A DNA stretch of 36,848 bases, from assembly GCA_021201755.1 (NCBI GenBank), contig JAJQEI010000021.1:19310-56157 (forward strand), read 5' to 3'. Positions 16,341 to 24,701 of the stretch are shown here, piece after piece. Every line of letters starts with the position of its first letter. The first letter of the stretch is position 1. The stretch comes from Ruminococcus sp. GTDB taxonomy: Bacteria > Bacillota > Clostridia > Oscillospirales > Ruminococcaceae. The notes beneath the pieces were generated by a model. That model was given only the letters and a program-made list of their open reading frames with translations. It had not been told where the DNA came from and made no database searches. The position numbers and the translations under genes are program-made.

Positions 16341-16440
16341 CCTCTCCGTCTGCACTTCGTGCAGCCACCTCCCCTTTTAGGGGAGGCTTCAGTAGGCTTC
16401 CCTAAAAGGCGACCGCAGTAGTCCCCCCGTAGGGGAGGCT
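16341..16440. repeat. Palindromic intergenic repeat, second copy
   Basis: CCTCTCCGTC leads into the palindrome CTGCACTTCGTGCAG (16350-16364) and the hairpin CCTCCCC/GGGGAGG (16368-16386). Further CCCTAAAAGG and CCCCCGTAGGGGAGG blocks follow. The same modules occur at 1064-1300. Lying between converging gene ends, its hairpins may also act as weak terminators. Confidence 0.75.
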
Positions 16441-16443
16441 CTA

Positions 16444-17052
16444 TCACTCCGCCACCGTTAGCGTCTCGCTGTTTTCTTCTAAAATATACCATTCGCCGTC
16501 CATTTTGGCAAGGGTGGGATAATAAATCAGAACATTTCCGGATACGCTCCCCGTCACGGTCAGTTCCACCTGTAGGGTAATGGCATCCTGAATGGCAAGT
16601 GCATCAATTTCGATGTTCGTATTCCACTCGTTAATGCCATCCTCGTCTGGTGTGGAAGTGCCGATAATCTCATACTCCAGTGAGATGCCCTCTCCATAGC
16701 TCTCCTCCCATACGGTTATGGTATTCACACAGGCGTCATCATAGGTGGCAATGACCTCCTCCTCTGTTTTACTATAAGTCTCCATGTAATAATCCCAATA
16801 GGCGTCCGGCGCCATACAATGCGCCAGCGACTCACCGTCGCCCTCCAGCATGGAAGTATAATAGCGGTCTAATAGATCGATATATGCCGCTTGATTTGCG
16901 TCCTCTGTCGTTGCAGTCGTCTCTTCCTCCTGATTTTGGTAATAGTAGACCACACCAACGACAACGAGTACCACGACTGCCACAACAATCAATACAATGC
17001 CGGCAATCAGACGACCGTTTGAGGATTTTTCCTTTTGTTTTTGTTTTCCCAT
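16444..17052 (-). CDS. Membrane-anchored protein with one PDxxWxY extracytoplasmic domain
   Basis: The start at ATG 17052 was preferred over 17067 because GGGAG lies 8 nt upstream; the product is 202 residues. A Lys/Gln-rich cytoplasmic tip (1-13) is followed by a Val-rich membrane helix (14-37) and an acidic extracytoplasmic domain with MAPDAYWDYYMETY at 80-93. That motif recurs in the three genes upstream. The domain length and alpha+beta character suggest an NTF2-like fold, which is inference. Unlike its operon neighbours it has no zinc ribbon. It is the last of five genes and starts at the stop codon of the previous gene. Function unknown. Confidence 0.75.
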   Translation of the reverse strand: MGKQKQKEKSSNGRLIAGIVLIVVAVVVLVVVGVVYYYQNQEEETTATTEDANQAAYIDLLDRYYTSMLEGDGESLAHCMAPDAYWDYYMETYSKTEEEVIATYDDACVNTITVWEESYGEGISLEYEIIGTSTPDEDGINEWNTNIEIDALAIQDAITLQVELTVTGSVSGNVLIYYPTLAKMDGEWYILEENSETLTVAE

Positions 17053-17066
17053 GTCACTTTCTCCCA

Positions 17067-17819
17067 TTACCAGACGTCATAGCCGTCATATTCGCAAATT
17101 TCGTCAATGCCGTCTAAGGCTTCGAGACAGTACCAACGCAGACCGACCTTGAAAAATGTCGCTTCTTCCGTGCTTTTCAGTCCGCCGTCGTCAATCACCA
17201 GCGTAACGCTTTCCGCTTTTGAAATATCCACATCTACGTTATAATTCGTCATCAGCTCTTCTTCCAGCTCGGCGATCGAAGTATCCCCCAAGGAATAGTG
17301 TTTCTGGATGTCATAGGACATACTCCCCTCCATGCCCTCGTTTTCATTCCAGTAGACCCAATAGTCGCTGACCATATTTTTGACGTCCCGACGTGTGGTG
17401 CTGTAGGTGGTTTCTAAATAATCGACAAATTCGTCCGGTACCAGCGATAAATATAAACTGCCGCTGGAATAATCCGCTCCCTTGACATAGCGAAATACTG
17501 CCCACTTATAACCGCTGAAGAAGATACCATAGATAATCACAAGGACGGCAATTACCGCCAGAATCGAACCGTAAATAATCCAGCGTTTGTGCAGGTTATG
17601 TTTGATTTCTTTCGCCTGTGCCGTTTCTTTCGGGTCGATGGCTCCGCCGTTTGTACCGCTGTCCGCAGCGGGTGCCTGAAGATAGGGCATAGAAAAATTA
17701 TCGAGTATTTCTGATGATTGATGCTGCTCCTCGTTCTTCTGCCGTGGCATTGGCTCGCCACATTCCGGACAAATAATCGCACGCTCCGGCGCATCATATC
17801 CACAATTTTCACACTTCAT
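17067..17819 (-). CDS. Zinc-ribbon membrane protein with one extracytoplasmic domain
   Basis: The 250-residue product begins with a zinc ribbon (Cys3, Cys6, Cys17, Cys20), has a flexible linker, one membrane helix (about 80-102) and an acidic C-terminal domain with LVPDEFVDYLETTYS (126-140), a variant of the operon's shared motif lacking the Trp. The zinc ribbon should be cytoplasmic and the C-terminal domain outside. This plan resembles TcaA/YvbJ-type Firmicutes proteins. AAAGGAAT precedes ATG 17819. The gap to the gene before is 68 nt; it overlaps the next gene's possible start. Function unknown. Confidence 0.75.
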   Translation of the reverse strand: MKCENCGYDAPERAIICPECGEPMPRQKNEEQHQSSEILDNFSMPYLQAPAADSGTNGGAIDPKETAQAKEIKHNLHKRWIIYGSILAVIAVLVIIYGIFFSGYKWAVFRYVKGADYSSGSLYLSLVPDEFVDYLETTYSTTRRDVKNMVSDYWVYWNENEGMEGSMSYDIQKHYSLGDTSIAELEEELMTNYNVDVDISKAESVTLVIDDGGLKSTEEATFFKVGLRWYCLEALDGIDEICEYDGYDVW

Positions 17820-17887
17820 AAGATTCCTTTCCGCCCATGTTCTTCCAGGGACTTTCTTTGGGAGATGGGTTATAACACTTTTCCGTT

Positions 17888-19780
17888 TTATTCCTCAAAT
17901 GAAAAATAATCATATGCATCGCTGTCGTCGTATGTATCGTAATCATATTCGTATACGTATAAATAATAAGATATGTCAAAATACAAAACCACGGTCTCAA
18001 ACAGACACCATTCTCCATCGTATTTTGCAAATGTCACATAAGTTTCATACGTATCGATGACTTCTCCGCTGCTGTCTAGGATATACATATTGCCGTAAAT
18101 ATCCATCCAGTCTTCCGCTTCTATACCATACGTACCAAACGTATCGTTCCAATCTGCAATTTCCGATTCGGTATAGTTATCACGTTCTGTGGGTTCAAAG
18201 ACATAGGAATACCCATAGGGGTCGTAATCCGCAAGTAACAAAATAAGTGCAGCAGACACCTCCACATCGGCTTCGCTCATCGTTTCATCAAAACAGTCAT
18301 AGAGAAGATCCTCCAAACCGTCCTGATAAGTTTCCGGCAGCTCATCAATTAAGGTATCTGTATCGCACATACTTCTGGCGTCAAAGTATGCGTCAATCTG
18401 ATCCAGACAATCCTGCGATACCCCCATGCCGTCGGGTATGTTTTCAGTACTGCCGTTGACAATATAATCACAAGCAAAGTCGAACATCATTGCGGCATCA
18501 TAAAGCAGCCACATGTCATCCTCCATATGGGTAAAAGTTACCGTTGCATCATGGTCAGCTTCCGTACTCGTATCAAAGCTATCCAGCGTACCCTCGAATG
18601 TGCAGGTAAATCCAATGTCTGTACAAATATCATAATCGAATCCGTAATCATATGCATATAAATAAACTGTCGTACTCGCTGCATCCATCCACACAGGCGT
18701 TTCCGTTTTCAAATCGGACACACCATTTATTGTACCAATTAGGTAATTATATGTTCCAAGATCGGTTAAATATTTCTCTGTGTATTCCACTGCTTGTTCC
18801 TGAATCACACCATATTCGTCATTCAAATAGCTCCAAAAGTCATCCGGCACCATCTCGGATAAGGTCGCCACATCGATACTTGCTCTCGCCTCTACGTATT
18901 CCGCTATACGCTCTTCAAATTTCTCGTTCAGCAAACAATACGTCTCTGCAATTTCCATGGCATCCACAGCGTACCACTTTTCATCGATATAAGCCAGCGA
19001 AATGGTATCGCCGTCGGACGAGTCGTCCGCAGGCACAGCAACGACAAAGAAATCCGCCGTCAGATCATAGCCTTTCAACGTCTTTTCACAGGCGGTCTGC
19101 TGCTTTTCGCTCATGGTTTCCAGTTCATATTCCCTTGAAACATCTTCTTCCACAAGCCAAGCGTTATCTGCATCATAAGGACAGCCCTCTTCAAAGTAAA
19201 CGGCTAAATTTTCCGCCAGCGTATCGTTATCCTCTACACTGTCATAAGTGTCTGCCAAATAGTCGAGATAGTCGTCTGCATCCTGATTGTGCATTGCTGT
19301 CACATAATCTTCTGCCGCTTCCTGTGCCAGATCCTGTTCCAGAATGTGAGTAAAGAACAACGCATAAATTCCCACAAGAAAAATCAGTACAATGAGAAAT
19401 GCTGCCATGACAAAGGGCCAAGCATGACGTTTCTTTACAGGTGCATAGTCTACTAAAATTGAGCTTTGTCCCTGATTTTGATAAGCTTGATTTGAACTTT
19501 GATTCTGATATGAACCAGATTGATTTTGAACTGTCTGTCCAGTTTGTGCCGATTCAAAAACACGCTTTCCACAAGCCATACACACCCCATTCGCCCCAAC
19601 TGCTCCGCCGCAGTTTGGACAGAATTTTTTTCTCTGAGCCGTCTGGTTCGGCAGCGGATCTTGTTTCAGATTTTGTGTCGGGTTCTGTTTCGCCTCCTGT
19701 ACTGGATACGGTGTCCCACACTTTGCGCAGAATTTATTCTTCGGGTCTGCTACTGCCCCACATTTTTGACAAGTTTTCAT
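17888..19780 (-). CDS. Large double zinc-ribbon membrane protein with three extracytoplasmic repeats
   Basis: From ATG 19780 (GGGGAGAGG upstream; an ATG directly before it is also possible) the product is 630 residues. It has two zinc ribbons (Cys4/7/18/21 and Cys54/57/67/70), a Gln/Asn/Ser-rich linker (about 75-108) and a membrane helix (about 121-144). A long acidic region follows with three related repeats, the middle one carrying MVPDDFWSYLNDEYG. The C-terminus is extremely rich in Tyr and Asp/Glu (YEYDYDTYDDSDAYDYF). It is the largest of the four membrane-anchored proteins of this operon and probably the main surface component. It lies 21 nt after the preceding gene. Function unknown. 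Confidence 0.75.
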   Translation of the reverse strand: MKTCQKCGAVADPKNKFCAKCGTPYPVQEAKQNPTQNLKQDPLPNQTAQRKKFCPNCGGAVGANGVCMACGKRVFESAQTGQTVQNQSGSYQNQSSNQAYQNQGQSSILVDYAPVKKRHAWPFVMAAFLIVLIFLVGIYALFFTHILEQDLAQEAAEDYVTAMHNQDADDYLDYLADTYDSVEDNDTLAENLAVYFEEGCPYDADNAWLVEEDVSREYELETMSEKQQTACEKTLKGYDLTADFFVVAVPADDSSDGDTISLAYIDEKWYAVDAMEIAETYCLLNEKFEERIAEYVEARASIDVATLSEMVPDDFWSYLNDEYGVIQEQAVEYTEKYLTDLGTYNYLIGTINGVSDLKTETPVWMDAASTTVYLYAYDYGFDYDICTDIGFTCTFEGTLDSFDTSTEADHDATVTFTHMEDDMWLLYDAAMMFDFACDYIVNGSTENIPDGMGVSQDCLDQIDAYFDARSMCDTDTLIDELPETYQDGLEDLLYDCFDETMSEADVEVSAALILLLADYDPYGYSYVFEPTERDNYTESEIADWNDTFGTYGIEAEDWMDIYGNMYILDSSGEVIDTYETYVTFAKYDGEWCLFETVVLYFDISYYLYVYEYDYDTYDDSDAYDYFSFEE

Positions 19781-19804
19781 CATGCCTCTCCCCTTTCCCT
19801 AATA

Positions 19805-21043
19805 TCAACTGCAATAAAGGCAAGCGTCTAGGATCAAATACATACATTCCATGTTATACCACTGTCCATCCAACAGCATCATATTGCTGGAGGAAGAACC
19901 CGATTCCGTTATTTCCCCGTCCTGATACAAAGTATAGTCAAAATCTACATAGACATATTCGTCTGCGGCAAGGTTGTCGCCCAGCTCGTCAATAAAGTCT
20001 TGTAAATTCACCATATCATCGTCGGTGCATTCTGTTACGCCAGTGACGCTGACTTCAAAAGATATTTCGGAATCGGTAAAGCCATAATAAGACATCAAAT
20101 CGTTAAGATACGTCTCCATACAAGTCGTTGCGCCGTCCTTGTCGAAACCGTATTCACTTTCCGTCACTGCCCAAAGACCGTCCGGTGCCATTCCCGTGAC
20201 AGTATCCGCATCGACATTATAAAACGCCGTCCAGAATGTGCTGATGTCATCGCCATACGTCGACTGATACTGTGCCTGTTCCACATAGCCCTGTTCACAA
20301 ATCACATCAATATCCATAAGAATGGTATAATCATACCATTCTCTGTCAATCTTCACCATGCAGTGTACCACGTCGCCATAATTATAGCTGTCCGCATCGC
20401 CGGTAAGAATCACGCCGTTTTGTTGTGCTGCGACTGCGAACGTATATTGTAGCCCAAAACGCTCCATATTTTCGTCAACTTCTTCCATCTCCGACATACT
20501 GGTATAGCCGTAATACGGTCCGCTGGTACCAGTGTCGCTAACCACGAGGTTTTCCCCATAGACAGCAGCCAGTGAGTCCATAAAATAGCCGACACCCTGT
20601 GTACACTCCTCCTGAGTGTAACCATATGTTTCGGAAATATAATCCCAATACGCATCGGGTATTTCGGTGGTCATCCCCGCTTCGTCGCTTTCAATATAAT
20701 AGTTCCAATACGTATCTACACTTTCCTCGCTGCGTATCTGCAAAGAGTGGACAAAAATCAGCGCACCCACAAACAGTATCAGAAGTATCACGACAATAGG
20801 AATGACAATCGCCAGAATAATTTTTAAAGCGTGGTGTTTCTTTTTGGGTGATTCTGGTTCAGAAGCCGTCGGCTCTGATGTCACAGGTGTTGACACAGTT
20901 TCCTGCGCTTTCACAGCTTCCGGCGTCGCTGTCGGTTCTTCGGTGGCTGTCGATGTCTCTGCTCCATCCAGTGATAACTGACATTTCGGGCAAAATTTTT
21001 CGGTATCCTCTACGGATGCACCGCAATTCGGACAAGTCTTCAT
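19805..21043 (-). CDS. Zinc-ribbon membrane protein with two extracytoplasmic repeats
   Basis: The start at ATG 21043 (MKTCPN) was chosen because AAGGAG lies about 9 nt upstream; longer in-frame starts leave no room for a binding site. The 412-residue product has a zinc ribbon (Cys4, Cys7, Cys18, Cys21), a Thr/Pro/Glu linker (about 27-66) and a membrane helix (about 73-98). Two tandem acidic domains follow, marked by EIPDAYWDYISETYG (127-141) and, in the second copy, MAPDGLWAVTESEYG. The start and zinc ribbon closely match those of the next gene, which argues for duplication. Function unknown. Confidence 0.75.
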   Translation of the reverse strand: MKTCPNCGASVEDTEKFCPKCQLSLDGAETSTATEEPTATPEAVKAQETVSTPVTSEPTASEPESPKKKHHALKIILAIVIPIVVILLILFVGALIFVHSLQIRSEESVDTYWNYYIESDEAGMTTEIPDAYWDYISETYGYTQEECTQGVGYFMDSLAAVYGENLVVSDTGTSGPYYGYTSMSEMEEVDENMERFGLQYTFAVAAQQNGVILTGDADSYNYGDVVHCMVKIDREWYDYTILMDIDVICEQGYVEQAQYQSTYGDDISTFWTAFYNVDADTVTGMAPDGLWAVTESEYGFDKDGATTCMETYLNDLMSYYGFTDSEISFEVSVTGVTECTDDDMVNLQDFIDELGDNLAADEYVYVDFDYTLYQDGEITESGSSSSNMMLLDGQWYNMECMYLILDACLYCS

Positions 21044-21075
21044 GGTTTCCATTCTCCTTATCATATGCTAAAAAA

Positions 21076-21804
21076 TTAGTCTGCTACTTTTTCGCCACAC
21101 TTGACACAGAATTTATTTCCCTCCGGAATTTCCGCTCCGCAGCTCTTACAGGTCTTCGGTTCCGTTGCCGCAGCTGCGTTCGTCGTTTCTGTGTCTACAG
21201 ACGTTTCTGCTTCTGTAGAAACAGCATCGGACTTCTCATAGCGATAACCGCACATGGTACAGAATTTCGCATCGCCTGCTTTTGGCGCACCGCAGTTCGG
21301 ACAAACGTCTTTCACTTCCGTCGCAGTGGTAGAAACCGTCGAAGCGGCAGTATTTACCGCAGCCTGTGCCTGTGCGGCAGCCCTTGCAGCAGCTTGTGCC
21401 TGTGCTGCGGCTTCGGCAGCGTCCCGCTCTTCCTTCAGACGCTTTCCCACCGGATTTTCTGCGCCGCATACGGTACAAAAAAGAATCGTCTCCTGCATCT
21501 CCGCACCACAATTCTCACACAACAGAATGTGTTTATTCTTTCGGATTTGTTCCTGATACTCGAAAATTTTCTGACGGCTCTCCGCAATTTTCTGGAACTG
21601 TTCGGAAAACGCAGGTTCATAGTCGTCCCTGTGGAGATTCACATATTCCTTGCCGATTGCAAGATAAGCGTTGTTGATGTTGCGTTTCTCTTCGTTAATC
21701 TGCCCATTCAGACGCATGGTATTGGTAGAGGATTTTGTTTTTTCCACCACAGAGTTCGTGGTATCGCTAATGGTTTTCCCAAGTCTGTTAAAAAAAGATG
21801 CCAT
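21076..21804 (-). CDS. Soluble triple zinc-ribbon coiled-coil protein
   Basis: This first gene of the operon encodes 242 residues with no signal peptide or membrane helix. Residues 1-94 are helical with coiled-coil character (KTISDTTNSVVEKTKSS; FQKIAESRQKIFEYQEQIRK). Then come zinc ribbon 1 (Cys96, 99, 110, 113), an Ala/Gln-rich helix (about 120-155), ribbon 2 (Cys168, 171, 182, 185) and ribbon 3 (Cys219, 222, 233, 236). It could be a cytoplasmic partner that gathers the zinc-ribbon tips of the membrane proteins encoded downstream; this is inference. GTGAGGAAT precedes ATG 21804. Similar zinc-ribbon proteins are common in Firmicutes without known role. Confidence 0.75.
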   Translation of the reverse strand: MASFFNRLGKTISDTTNSVVEKTKSSTNTMRLNGQINEEKRNINNAYLAIGKEYVNLHRDDYEPAFSEQFQKIAESRQKIFEYQEQIRKNKHILLCENCGAEMQETILFCTVCGAENPVGKRLKEERDAAEAAAQAQAAARAAAQAQAAVNTAASTVSTTATEVKDVCPNCGAPKAGDAKFCTMCGYRYEKSDAVSTEAETSVDTETTNAAAATEPKTCKSCGAEIPEGNKFCVKCGEKVAD

Positions 21805-21874
21805 AAAAATTCCTCACTCTCTCAAAAATAAATTAGAATCGATTTTGATATTGCGAAATATGCAATACAAATTT

Positions 21875-21903
21875 ATTATACTACATCACAGAAAAAATTG
21901 CAA
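21875..21903 (-). promoter_or_regulatory. Promoter of the zinc-ribbon operon
   Basis: Minus strand: TTGCAA (21898-21903), a 17-nt spacer, TATAAT (21875-21880). It lies about 70 nt before the first gene and faces away from the two-component promoter at 21984-22013. Confidence 0.75.
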
Positions 21904-21983
21904 GAGGTTTCCGTGTGTTTTTTGTGAAAAATTGCAAAAAATCGATTTTTCCCTGCGTTTTATCTGCGAGATTCGCAGCACGC

Positions 21984-22013
21984 TTGACATTTTTTTTTGT
22001 GCTGTGATATGAT
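21984..22013 (+). promoter_or_regulatory. Promoter of the two-component system
   Basis: TTGACA (21984-21989), an 18-nt spacer, TATGAT (22008-22013). The AT-rich leader to ATG 22156 is about 135 nt. The 351-nt intergenic region 21805-22155 holds this promoter and the divergent one, and no other gene is seen in it. Confidence 0.75.
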
Positions 22014-22155
22014 AAATTTATTATAAATTTAAGCATCTTTCAATCCTGATTTTTTACAATAAAAGTAGCTAAAAATAACCTTTACCATAAATTGTATATT
22101 TTAAACCAATTTTATGCAATATTCACTTTTTTTACCATAGAAAGAAGATTTTATC

Positions 22156-22830
22156 ATGAATATACTCGTTGTCGAAGATGAGGTTCAGCTTGCGGACAGT
22201 CTTGCAGAAATTCTCAAACGCAACAAGTACAACGTAGACGCTGTTTTTGATGGAGAGGACGGCTTAGACTATGCTCGAACCGGCATATATGACTGCATCA
22301 TTCTGGATATCATGCTTCCCGTTCGAGACGGCATCGAAATCGTTCGGATTCTACGAAGCGAACACAATTCCACACCAATTATGCTGCTCACAGCAAAATC
22401 CGAGGTGGAGGATAAAATTCATGGACTAGATTGCGGCGCAGACGACTATCTATCAAAACCATTTTCCACTGGGGAACTGCTCGCCCGTATTCGTACGCTG
22501 ACACGGCGAAAGGGCGAAGTAGAAGTGGACTATTTGCATTTTGAGGATTTACGGCTCAACCGCCAGAGCTACTGTCTCACCCATGGGGAAAACTCCATCA
22601 AGCTCAGTCTGAAGGAATATCAAATCATGGAAATTTTAATTTCAAACTCGGAACATATTATTCCAAAAGAACGATTCATCGAAAAAATCTGGGGATATGA
22701 AAGCGACGTGGAATACAATAATATTGAAGTTTATATTTCGTTTTTGCGAAAAAAGCTCACGGCGATTGAATCTGACATTCGTATTCGAACTGCCAGAGGA
22801 ATCGGCTACTTCTTGGAGAAAAAACCATGA
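22156..22830 (+). CDS. OmpR-family response regulator
   Basis: The 224-residue regulator has the acidic residues in VVEDEVQ, phospho-acceptor Asp51 (IILDIMLPVRDG), the conserved Lys in DDYLSKPF and a winged-helix domain with LSLKEYQIMEIL and the terminal RTARGIGYFLE. The binding site is weak (AGAAAGAAG). It overlaps the kinase start by 4 nt (ATGA). It diverges from the zinc-ribbon operon and is a plausible regulator of it. Confidence 0.93.
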   Translation: MNILVVEDEVQLADSLAEILKRNKYNVDAVFDGEDGLDYARTGIYDCIILDIMLPVRDGIEIVRILRSEHNSTPIMLLTAKSEVEDKIHGLDCGADDYLSKPFSTGELLARIRTLTRRKGEVEVDYLHFEDLRLNRQSYCLTHGENSIKLSLKEYQIMEILISNSEHIIPKERFIEKIWGYESDVEYNNIEVYISFLRKKLTAIESDIRIRTARGIGYFLEKKP

Positions 22831-24636
22831 TTCCACGAGTCAGAAATAAATTTGTTATCATCACCATGTCCATACTAACGGCAATGCTGCTTATTCTGCT
22901 GATTGCGCTGAATTTTATTACCAAAATGGTAACATATAATCAGACTGCCAATACGCTGGAACAAATCGCCATCAGCGAAATTCAAGCGTGGGAGGAGGAT
23001 TATGATTCTCCTGACGGGATGCCGGACGATACGCCGCCATCCCGAAGAGAAAATGGCGACAGCACAGAAGAAAAATACCACAGAGGAAGAAACAGAGAGT
23101 GCGACGACTACAATAAATACAGAGAAAGAAACAACCTCTACTTCAATTTATTCCTATGTGGACGAAAACGGTGAAATTCAAACCCGTACTGTGACTGTGG
23201 ATAATGCAAAAAGCGAACAAGAAACGCAGGCGGAAAATTCGTTGGAGACCGCACCCTCGCCGTCCGAAACCACGGCAGTGACGAAGAATACTACTCAAAC
23301 GCAAGCGAAAACTACGGAGGCGACAAAAGCCACCCAAAACGAACAAAATGGCACAAATAACGGACAAGAAAACCCGAATAATCCAGACGGTGATGAATGG
23401 CAATGGAGAGAACAGCAGCAATTCAATTCCCCTATGGCGGAACAAAATGATATGGAAGATTCCGCTGATATTGTACTACTGGCAAATGAAAAGGAAACAA
23501 CAACAAAAACAACAAAAACTACTACAGCGACGACACAATCCACAAAAGCTACTACCGTGACCACCCAAACCACAAGCAATACGGGAACGACAATAAAGAA
23601 AAAAGCTGTTTCCATGACAAAACCCAGTGAAAATTATAATGGATCCACGAGTATCGACCATTTTTCGTGTTATCTCGATAAATACGGCATATTGGACAAT
23701 CTGGACGGTACAACGGATTATACAACCGAAGAGGTGCAGTATATCGTCGACTATGTTCTGGCATCTGAAAAACAAGACGGATATTACGAAAATCTGCAAT
23801 ATTATCAATCGGAAATGAAATCCGGCATCTATATCGTTTTCACAGACTGTACCGCCGCAAAATTGATGCTGCGCAACATCCTCTGGATTAGTATTGGAAT
23901 GTTCTTAGTCATGGAAATTGTGGCGTTCTTCCTGACAATCTTCCTGACACGCCGTGCAATGCAGCCAATTCATGAGACATTTGAGTGGCAGCGGCAGTTT
24001 ATTTCCGATGCGGGACATGAACTAAAAACACCGTTGACGATTATTTCCGCAAACGTAGACATTTTAAACGATGAAATTGGAGAAAATAAGTGGTTGAGTT
24101 ATATTCACGCACAGACCGAACGAATGCGTGTCCTCATCAACGAGATGATGAACTTGACAAAACTGGAAATGGACAATCCCATCAAGGATTTCAAACAATT
24201 TTCCTTAAGTAACGCAGTTTCCAGTGCTGCACTTTCCTTTAAAAGTCAGGCATTTGAGCAAAATAAAAAGCTCGAAGTGAACATCCAAGAGGGACTGATT
24301 TATTCCGACAACATCGACCAGATTAAACAGCTTGTGGCAATTTTCATTGACAATGCCATTAAATACAGCGACGAAAAGGGCAAAATTCGTGTGACCTTAA
24401 GTCAGACGAAAGACAAGAAAACGCTGAAAATTTATAATACCGAAAAAGGCGTTACAGAGGAAGAGAAAGAACGTATTTTTGAACGTTTCTATCGAAGTGA
24501 CTCCTCCCGAACGAGAAATACCGGCGGATATGGACTGGGACTCTCTATTGCACAGGGAATTGCAGATACCCATAAAATTAAAATTCAAGTGGAATCCGAA
24601 TATGGAAAATGGATTTGTTTCATATTGACGTTCTAA
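22827..24636 (+). pseudogene. Sensor histidine kinase gene with a 1-nt frameshift
   Basis: The first frame opens at ATG 22827 with membrane helix 1 (about 8-32) and stops at 23174. A second frame carries the rest to TAA 24636. One extra A in the A run at 23071-23075 explains the break: with four A the text reads EENTTEEETES and the whole is one 602-residue kinase. The restored protein has a very long extracytoplasmic region (about 33-348) dominated by Thr, Glu and Gln with repeated TTK/TTT tracts, and membrane helix 2 (about 350-374). HisKA has His near 396 (SDAGHELKTPL), and HATPase_c ends with GGYGLGLSIAQGIAD. It could be a true lesion, slippage-prone phase variation in the A tract, or a sequencing error. 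Confidence 0.8.
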
Positions 24637-24643
24637 AAAAGTG

Positions 24644-24685
24644 AAAAAGCGACGGTACAGCCAAAAAACTGCACCGTCACTTTTT
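24644..24685. terminator. Bidirectional terminator between the kinase and serS
   Basis: The arms 24644-24660 and 24669-24685 pair with two mismatches around an 8-nt loop (core GACGGT/ACCGTC). The A run on the left and T run on the right serve both converging transcripts. Confidence 0.85.
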
Positions 24686-24701
24686 ATATTTCCATCCAGA
24701 T

